Assembly (NCBI GenBank): GCA_963402885.1
Contig: OY727098.1
Coordinates: forward strand, 15,982,717 to 16,046,716
DNA: 64,000 nt
Direction of reading: 5' to 3'
From: Antedon bifida
Taxonomy: Eukaryota; Echinodermata; Crinoidea; Comatulida; Antedonidae
Part shown: piece after piece, positions 60,201-64,000 of the stretch
Layout: every line of letters begins with the position of its first letter
Numbering within the stretch: the stretch's first letter is position 1
The notes under the pieces: generated by a model
The model's input: the letters and a program-made list of their open reading frames with translations, nothing else
Databases searched by the model: none
What the model was told of the DNA's origin: nothing
Program-made: the position numbers and the translations under genes

Positions 60201-63200
60201 TGCTAAGTGTGCTTGCAATATTTGTTCAACCGAAGGATCAACTGTTCCTCTCACTCGTGTAAAATGTCTTGTCTCAATGACGACGCCACGCGATGTGCGT
60301 TTGAATAGTTCGTCTGTTACTCCTGCTTTCGTTGAGTTTGATATGAGTGCAAAAGGTTATGGCTGTTTGTATTTGCCAAGCATCTCGCCTCAAGCAACAC
60401 CGACACAAGGGGTAGTAGGAGCTGTTGGAATAACAAGTGGATCTGATCCATCAATTATCAGCGGAGTGGGTTCTGGTTAGTACATGAATATTTTTTGTCT
60501 TTAGGTAAAAAAGGTGAGTCCTGTGTTCATTATGAACGTAGGGGAATGAGCTATTTGGAGCTCATTGTACTAAGCCTCAACATTATGTGGTAGGGTGGCC
60601 AGTTTCCATGCCGCCTATGACAGTCAAGTGTCCTAACTACTCGGCTACCAAACTCCATTATCATCATGTCTTTAGGTATTTAAAACAAAAGTCTTATTCA
60701 ATTAAAGTTTATTAAAAAGTACAGTTTGTTTTCTACATTTTTTCCTATATGCTTGTAAACTTTGTCCCATCGAAGTAGTAACTTTTTTATTCTTCCATGA
60801 TTGTCCTTTAGGAATAATTTATTTTTTATATCTGAATCACAGTGTTTTGTTTTTCGGAGAAAATTAAAGTGTTAACTGTTACTAAACTTTTTGCTGCATC
60901 CCTGCTAATATATGTTAATTTTAAAATTATTAAAAAGTCTTGCTTTTTTATTAGGTGAAAGACCATTTCCACCTCAGTCTGGTCTCACTTACTCTGTATG
61001 GTTCTGTGTTGATCGGTATGGTACCGCAGATTTTGACAACCACCAAACTCGACTCCTGACACTTGTGCGTAATGTTGTGGGTACCGAACACAACTATGTA
61101 TGTCTGTCCATCAACATAACTGCTCATGATCGGTTTCTGGTAATCAGTAGTTTGGAGAGGCCGTTCTCAAAAGCTGTAGCAGATGAGGCGTCCAGCAATG
61201 ATTATACTGTCAAGGTGTGGTGTCCCGAACTTTCCCAGGAAGGTCAATGGCACCATCTTGTTGTGGTCTTAAACAGAGCAGTTATGAAAAGTAGTTCGGT
61301 TTCCATTTATGTTGATGGGGTCTCTCGACACACTCAGAGGGTAATATTTTCAGATTATTTATTTATATGTGGTGAACAATATAGACAATGAGGCATTTAA
61401 TTAATGATTATTTTTATGATATAAATATTTATTAATTATTATTAGTTTCAATACAAATATTGAACAGTGTAACATTGCTCCAATGAAACAAAATTTTCCA
61501 ATTAATTTGTTCTTGTATCATGCATTTATTTATCAACTTATTGAATAGATACGGAAAACATGTTATTCTATGTCAAAATGAAAATCTTTTATATTATATA
61601 AATATTGATTTAACAATCATTTGTACGGTTTATTTATGATTCCCTTTTTAATAATTGGAAAATTATGTTTTATTTAGATGCATTATATCCAGCCAGTTCC
61701 AGGTGGCAATGCTAATAATCCAGGTGGTCTAGTCTCAATGTATGCATTCATTGGTACTCCTATCTCCTATCAAAGTTCATCACGTTTACTATGGAGGCTA
61801 GGCCCTGCTCATTTGTTTGAGGATGCTATGAATGGTGCCACTATTGCAGCTGTTTACAACCTTGGCCCTACATATGTTGGCAGCTTTCAAGCACCCAAGT
61901 CAGAAGGTAACATCAATTGATCATACTTCTACATATTTTATGAAACTGTTTTATATTAGTTAACAACCATGCAAAGTTTTGAGTGAATTTCATACAATTT
62001 TTTTTCTTCAGATTTTCAGCATACAACAAAATATTTAAACAAATAAACAAACAGTGAGTTGATATTTGAATTGCCCCGTGTGGGATGATTGAAGAATTTT
62101 GAATTGAATTTGAATTGAATTGAATTGAATTGATATTAGACCTGTGTACTTTCCATACAAACCCTCCACATGATAGTTACTTATGAACTCAAGACATACT
62201 GTACCATTATATTCTTCACATATAAACATAACATTGACACTGCAATAGGTGTAATTGCTATAGCAGCCATTTTAGGACAAAAACTTGAAGACATTGTCTG
62301 ATATAAAACATTTTTTCTTTTAGCCATCTTATCTCGTAATGATTTGTACAACCTCCAAATAGCTGAAGAACGGATTATATTTGGCATCCACGCACACGCA
62401 CTGAGCACACTCACAATCTCAAAGATTAGAAAGATATTCAATAAAGTTGACAGTAAAACAATCTCTAAGCAATTGTCATTGTCATCACATGACAATGCTA
62501 CACCAATCAGAATCTTACACAACTCAGCTGGACACCTAACTGGGCCTGGCCGTTCATTAGGGGCAGTTCTGTTTGGAAATATGGGTAGGTATTTCTTTCT
62601 AAATGTCACTGTATTAGGTTGTTAGTGATAAGAGTGATTAACTTTATCATTACGTAATGCTGTTTTTTAAAATTATTCATAAGTTAACACCAGTGTATCT
62701 TTACTCCTTGTTTAATTTTTCTGACAATATTGAAGTTTATAACTTGCGTAACATCCGAAATATAATAATTCCATTTTGTAAGACCACATCATATCGTTTA
62801 TCTTTTGTCCCATCTATTATAACACATTGGAACGAGTTAAATAATGAAATAAAAAATTCCTCATCTCTTGTTGAGTTTAAAAATTTGCTACTGAAAACCA
62901 ATTTGTTTAAACAAAAAAACATTCTTATTATGATACAGGTGATAAGAAGATTAACCAAATTCACACTAGAATCCGACTTGGTTTCAGCTGTCTCAATTCG
63001 CATTTATTCTTACATGGACTTGGGGACAATCCAAATTGTACTTGTGGCTTTAATGTTGAGAATCCGCTTCATTTCTTATGTTACTGCCCTAATTATAATA
63101 CACAAAGAGATATTCTACTTGTAAGCGCTAACTCAATTATTGAGAATATCTTAGCCAAGGATTTTTCTTTAGCGTATAATTTGAAATTTTTAAGTGAAAT

Positions 63201-63768
63201 TTTTATTTTTGGTTCAGATCTTCTTTCGAATTGTGAAAATGCTTTATTGTTTTTATTATGTACAATAATTTCTTGTTAATTCTGGAAGATTTGATTGATG
63301 TTTCTGTTTTTTGTTTTAAAATATTGTATTTTTTAATCTGAGGCGCCTTGAAGCTAAGGTGGTTCCATCTTGTAAGGCGCCTCTGTGTAATATACTGAAT
63401 AAAAAAAAAAAAAAAAAAAAAAATCATCATATGAGCAAAATATGAATTTCAATAGGATCAAAAGGGTGTTTCTAACTCTGATTGATTTACATATAATCAT
63501 GGAGCATCTTCCTTCAATATATTATACTATATTATGTATTTAATAATACTAATACTTTCTATCAATATTTTAAACAGGTATTAGAACATTCTGTCCAAAA
63601 CCAGTGGCCAGTACACTTGAAAATGTAGGTGGGTCTGCTTGTCTGTTAGGGCTTGTTGCCATGGCTACAGATGTTGAAGGTCTGTATGCAGCAGTGAAAG
63701 CACTAGTGTGTGTTGTCAAGAACAACGGACCAGCCATGCAGGAGATGGAACGGACACACGGTTACCAA
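43183..63768 (+). CDS. WDFY3: WDFY3 (ALFY) BEACH-family autophagy scaffold, N-terminal 1,484 residues
   Basis: Twenty-one coding exons with consistent GT/AG sites and phases join to 4,452 nt (1,484 codons) and continue beyond the window: 43183-43368, 43928-44051, 46050-46345, 50618-50810, 52052-52238, 52580-52802, 53240-53484, 54716-54888, 55264-55365, 55682-55875, 56140-56278, 56991-57091, 57544-57701, 58245-58331, 58793-59111, 59558-59772, 60033-60475, 60955-61340, 61678-61906, 62324-62584, 63578-63768. Near-identical blocks to vertebrate WDFY3, from memory, include STLVKCLYLFFDLP, CPPHNLPWRK and NGDDDMGTLLALMHSAP. This part is a helical-repeat region (1-980) followed by a concanavalin-like domain (about 1128-1340). 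PH-BEACH, WD40 and FYVE domains would be encoded downstream. ALFY scaffolds selective autophagy of protein aggregates. The orthologue may be the single WDFY3/4 (blue cheese-like) gene. Confidence 0.95.
43802..43862 (+). repeat. tRNA-derived SINE (family 1)
   Basis: tgcttggtggttaacatgtt (box A) followed by aagttcaaaacc (degraded box B); same head as the copies at 3425, 4010 and 49613. WDFY3 intron 1. Confidence 0.5.
43928..44051 (+). CDS. WDFY3: WDFY3 coding exon 2
   Basis: 124 nt; acceptor ttatgttgcag, donor CCAG|gtattg. Encodes DKFGDVHPFTGHISRLFVTE and VRRRASN, aligned with WDFY3 from memory. Leaves one base of a split Glu codon. Confidence 0.92.
45178..45218. repeat. TAA microsatellite
   Basis: About 13 uninterrupted TAA triplets in WDFY3 intron 2 (44052-46049). 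Apart from this and AT-rich DNA I see nothing in that intron. Confidence 0.95.
46050..46345 (+). CDS. WDFY3: WDFY3 coding exon 3
   Basis: 296 nt; acceptor ctaattttag, donor CAG|gtaaag. Encodes SRGWMLLRTLTLLSSGGQ and STLVKCLYLFFDLP; a Lys/Glu-rich insert (EKEEKAVEQKDGQ) is less conserved. Confidence 0.94.
46496..46548. repeat. Perfect inverted repeat, 19-bp arms
   Basis: Left arm aacgtaacaatcaaccact (46496-46514) and its exact reverse complement at 46530-46548 with a 15-base loop. It could be the core of a tiny MITE. Confidence 0.85.
48585..48692 (-). repeat. tRNA-derived SINE (family 3)
   Basis: Minus strand: GTGGCGCAGTGTGTTGGACG (box A region), GGTTCGAACCC (near-perfect box B), then a CCTTAGGCAAGACACTTTAC-type block that recurs at the 3' part of many animal SINEs. 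Not a functional tRNA. Confidence 0.65.
48830..48976. mobile_element. TWA-target MITE, copy 4 (best preserved)
   Basis: 147 bp with 24-bp terminal inverted repeats (agctttgtctacactatcaa... / ...ttgatagtgtagacagagct) and a TTA target duplication on both sides. Internal repeats gatgtgcccaaatatggtag occur twice. Confidence 0.88.
49437..49590. mobile_element. TWA-target MITE, copy 5
   Basis: 154 bp; left end agctttgtctatattatcaa, right end tttgatagtgtagacagagct, flanked by TAA and TTA. It runs in the opposite internal orientation to copy 4. Confidence 0.82.
49613..49677 (-). repeat. tRNA-derived SINE fragment (family 1)
   Basis: Minus strand GTAGCTTGGTGGTTAATGTG followed by a box-B remnant (atccagggttca). 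It starts 23 bp after MITE copy 5. Confidence 0.5.
50618..50810 (+). CDS. WDFY3: WDFY3 coding exon 4
   Basis: 193 nt; acceptor ttttacag, donor CACA|gtaagt. Encodes LLFSAITSCCPPHNLPWRK, one of the most conserved WDFY3 blocks. Confidence 0.94.
50811..52051. other. WDFY3 intron 4
   Basis: 1.2 kb AT-rich intron with donor gtaagt and acceptor attgcaatag. I see no repeat family or exon in it. Confidence 0.85.
52052..52238 (+). CDS. WDFY3: WDFY3 coding exon 5
   Basis: 187 nt; acceptor tattgcaatag, donor TTAG|gtaagt. Encodes ELSPLDMVEMCFTVFHFLKD and LLDDFRTCQGYIFLADFVL. Confidence 0.94.
52420..52488. repeat. 69-bp near-perfect palindrome
   Basis: 34-bp arms (52420-52453, 52455-52488) starting aagcatggtat, separated by one base, with two mismatches. 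It lies in WDFY3 intron 5 and would extrude as a long hairpin. Confidence 0.88.
52580..52802 (+). CDS. WDFY3: WDFY3 coding exon 6
   Basis: 223 nt; acceptor cttttttcag, donor AAA|gtaagt. Encodes EALRNLVFLISSLSLCG and SVRNLQSFQVLQTVFLK. Confidence 0.94.
53240..53484 (+). CDS. WDFY3: WDFY3 coding exon 7
   Basis: 245 nt; acceptor tatatttag, donor AAGA|gtaagt. Encodes DPANYFILEPQHTLSQFIDR and LEFVVFNLNFVPCKELISV. Confidence 0.95.
53515..54005. mobile_element. pogo/Tigger-like MITE with TA target duplication
   Basis: 491 bp with terminal inverted repeats cagtagaaccttcattttac / gtaaaacaaaggttctactg, directly flanked by TA on both sides. No transposase frame. The termini resemble Tc1/mariner-superfamily pogo elements. 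WDFY3 intron 7. Confidence 0.8.
54633..54756 (+). repeat. 62-bp tandem duplication over the exon 8 acceptor
   Basis: Units 54633-54694 and 54695-54756 are identical except at one base: the splice acceptor reads AT (54652-54653) in the upstream unit and AG (54714-54715) in the downstream one. Each unit holds a T9 tract, the acceptor and the first 41 bases of exon 8. Confidence 0.93.
54716..54888 (+). CDS. WDFY3: WDFY3 coding exon 8
   Basis: 173 nt; acceptor tttgtatacag, donor ATCT|gtgagt. Encodes CSIIATRYLLKILRHSAIYQ and VYREVGILEVMVKCL. Its first 41 bases are duplicated upstream (54633-54756); the downstream copy is used because it has the only AG. Confidence 0.93.
55264..55365 (+). CDS. WDFY3: WDFY3 coding exon 9
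   Basis: 102 nt; acceptor gttgatttag, donor GCCA|gtgagt. Encodes ETLAFLMMEALTLLLNNNTK. Confidence 0.9.
55682..55875 (+). CDS. WDFY3: WDFY3 coding exon 10
   Basis: 194 nt; acceptor aacctgtttag, donor AAGA|gtgagt. Encodes FGECGGARRVHNLVPYLQCR and NGDDDMGTLLALMHSAP, strongly conserved. Confidence 0.95.
56140..56278 (+). CDS. WDFY3: WDFY3 coding exon 11
   Basis: 139 nt; acceptor ttgttttcag, donor TCAG|gtaaaa. Encodes LLFVLRDSHKARIAFRKVGG and FVYVMSVLVSMEG. Confidence 0.94.
56279..56990. other. WDFY3 intron 11
   Basis: 0.7 kb AT-rich intron; I see no repeat family or exon in it. Confidence 0.85.
56991..57091 (+). CDS. WDFY3: WDFY3 coding exon 12
   Basis: 101 nt; acceptor gtttatatag, donor GAG|gtgaga. 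Encodes VFQTISAAMRQEPANAKFF. Confidence 0.92.
57467..57488. repeat. Poly-C tract
   Basis: A run of about ten C followed by TCCCCCTCCC in WDFY3 intron 12. Prone to slippage and sequencing error. Confidence 0.8.
57544..57701 (+). CDS. WDFY3: WDFY3 coding exon 13
   Basis: 158 nt; acceptor tctaatttcag, donor ATGG|gtaaga. Encodes DSLKDAIRLLGCFSKG, then a Ser/Pro linker. Confidence 0.92.
57905..57990 (+). repeat. 3' tail of a SINE/LINE with TATTATT terminus
   Basis: tgtaaagcacctttaaacat, then tagaaaggcgctactgtata and taaatgtggtattattatta. It pairs GTAAAGCNCCTTT with AGAAAGGCGCT and ends in ATT triplets, as in the copies at 2219 and 59420. Confidence 0.55.
58245..58331 (+). CDS. WDFY3: WDFY3 coding exon 14
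   Basis: 87 nt; acceptor cttttgacag, donor AAAG|gtacac. Encodes CLLLRCLYDLAVDAYE, matching the conserved helix before the Ser/Pro linker. Confidence 0.9.
58793..59111 (+). CDS. WDFY3: WDFY3 coding exon 15 (Ser/Pro linker)
   Basis: 319 nt; acceptor tttccatag, donor AAG|gtatgc. Largely disordered, rich in Ser and Pro (FTPLPTPPNSPSRSPELR), then PTIVHPGAVISLLDLLPAI rejoins the conserved solenoid. Confidence 0.9.
59420..59470 (-). repeat. 3' tail of a SINE/LINE (TAATAAT start on plus strand)
   Basis: Seven TAA-type triplets followed by ttaggcttgtatagcgcatt, the reverse complement of the family tail seen at 57905. WDFY3 intron 15. Confidence 0.5.
59558..59772 (+). CDS. WDFY3: WDFY3 coding exon 16
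   Basis: 215 nt; acceptor gattatatag, donor TACG|gtaaaa. Encodes SERNQQVMCEAGLPQRLL and LERLASQSLEPKDLR. Confidence 0.94.
60033..60475 (+). CDS. WDFY3: WDFY3 coding exon 17
   Basis: 443 nt; acceptor tctactttag, donor TCTG|gttagt. Encodes LRLGSPLNCKTWD, a variable Asn/Ser stretch, then GSTVPLTRVKCLVSMTTPRD and SSVTPAFVEFDMSAKGYGCL. The GTTAGT donor is non-consensus but keeps phase. Confidence 0.93.
60515..60657 (-). repeat. tRNA-derived SINE (family 2)
   Basis: Minus strand starts GGTAGCCGAGTAGTTAGGAC, a Ser/Leu-tRNA-like head, and continues to a body shared with 21150-21240 (on the plus strand, gctcattgtactaagcctca). WDFY3 intron 17. Confidence 0.6.
60955..61340 (+). CDS. WDFY3: WDFY3 coding exon 18 (concanavalin-like domain)
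   Basis: 386 nt; acceptor tttttattag, donor AGG|gtaata. Encodes GLTYSVWFCVDRYG and EGQWHHLVVVLNRAVMKSSS plus YVDGVSR, the classic W..HLVVV and IDG motifs of the lectin-like fold. Confidence 0.94.
61678..61906 (+). CDS. WDFY3: WDFY3 coding exon 19 (concanavalin-like domain)
   Basis: 229 nt; acceptor tttatttag, donor GAAG|gtaaca. Encodes SMYAFIGTPISYQSSSRLLW and YNLGPTYVGSFQAPKSE. Confidence 0.94.
62040..62135 (+). repeat. Non-LTR retrotransposon 3' tail with TTGAA repeats
   Basis: attgccccgtgtgggatgat, then repeated TTGAA units. This is a common 3' terminus of LINEs with short tandem tails. WDFY3 intron 19. Confidence 0.5.
62324..62584 (+). CDS. WDFY3: WDFY3 coding exon 20
   Basis: 261 nt; acceptor ttcttttag, donor ATGG|gtaggt. 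Encodes FGIHAHALSTLTISKIRK and DNATPIRILHNSAGHLTGPG. Confidence 0.94.
62640..63423 (+). mobile_element. 5'-truncated non-LTR retrotransposon with poly-A tail
   Basis: Codes for the region after the reverse transcriptase of a LINE: KIIHKLTPVYLYSL, YNLRNIRNIIIPFCKTTSYR, ITHWNELNNEIKNSSSL, then after a frameshift near 62935 IHTRIRLGFSCLNSHLFLHG and a CTC..HFLCYCP zinc-knuckle-like motif. A 3' UTR hairpin (gaggcgcct ... aggcgcctc, 63340-63382) is followed by about 23 A. The rest of the 5' part is missing. It lies in WDFY3 intron 20, same orientation as the gene. Confidence 0.82.
63578..63768 (+). CDS. WDFY3: WDFY3 coding exon 21 (last in window)
   Basis: 191 nt; acceptor ttttaaacag, donor CAA|gtaagt. 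Encodes LLGLVAMATDVEGLYAAVKA and LVCVVKNNGPAMQEMERTHG. The gene continues to the right with the PH-BEACH, WD40 and FYVE parts expected. Confidence 0.95.
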
Positions 63769-63941
63769 GTAAGTGAAATTAAAATTATAGTGTGGCCAAA
63801 CAGCATATTATTCTCTATCAATAATTAATTTCCTGATGTGCCAATTTTAAAAAACTCTGCAATAACTATACTTGAGACACATCTGCTATCTTTATGTTAT
63901 TAGGTTTTCTATTGATATACTTTGTGTCATACAAGCCAATT

Positions 63942-64000
63942 AGTCTATTTCGTGAGATCGCTAGACAGGTAGGTATCTCACTCATAGACTACAAACAACA
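63942..64000. repeat. Palindromic sequence with DIRS-end similarity at the window edge
   Basis: agtctatttcgtgagat (63942-63958) and atctcactcatagact (63975-63990) are near-inverted. The second resembles the DIRS right tip (cactcatagactac) and the first the left tip (gtctatatcgtg). It may be a diverged DIRS terminus cut by the window end. Confidence 0.3.

Noticed and set aside
62181-62609. 142-residue antisense frame over WDFY3 exon 20
   Set aside because: It mirrors a strongly conserved exon, lacks splice support and resembles no known protein.

Overview
This window looks like AT-rich nuclear DNA from a marine invertebrate animal. The genes are split into many short exons with GT/AG introns, and tRNA-derived SINEs, non-LTR retrotransposon tails, MITEs and a DIRS retrotransposon are scattered between them. 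The gene set suits a deuterostome, perhaps an echinoderm, but that placement is inference. Every gene model below was assembled by hand from open frames, splice signals and phase continuity, with no database search.

Layout. (1) 1307-4649, plus strand: the last six exons of a coiled-coil protein with a C-terminal CCHC zinc finger, most like CEP55 (midbody/abscission); its N-terminus lies upstream of the window. (2) 7149-16350, minus strand, convergent with the first gene: a complete coding sequence of 11 exons and 809 residues for a secreted FSTL4/FSTL5-type follistatin-like protein (signal peptide, follistatin/Kazal module, two EF-hands, two Ig domains, long C-terminal domain). Its 5' UTR continues upstream across a long intron, possibly to about 29.1 kb. 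(3) 16.4-35.3 kb: gene-poor DNA with a 27-bp minisatellite, a perfect 126-bp tandem duplication, trinucleotide repeats, MITEs and an old dispersed repeat. (4) 35299-40779: a full-length DIRS-type tyrosine-recombinase retrotransposon with three open frames, identical 157-bp inverted terminal repeats and the internal complementary region typical of DIRS. It is far richer in GC than its surroundings. (5) 43183-63768, plus strand: the first 21 coding exons (1,484 residues) of a WDFY3/ALFY-type BEACH protein, divergent from the FSTL gene and continuing past the window.

The three host genes have no evident shared function; they are simply neighbours. Points of most interest are the apparently intact DIRS element with its decodable internal complementary region, a second diverged DIRS end nearby, a 62-bp tandem duplication covering the acceptor and start of WDFY3 exon 8 in which the upstream acceptor is AT instead of AG, a five-copy MITE family with TWA target sites, and a strong excess of the palindrome TAGGCCTA restricted to the first 35 kb.
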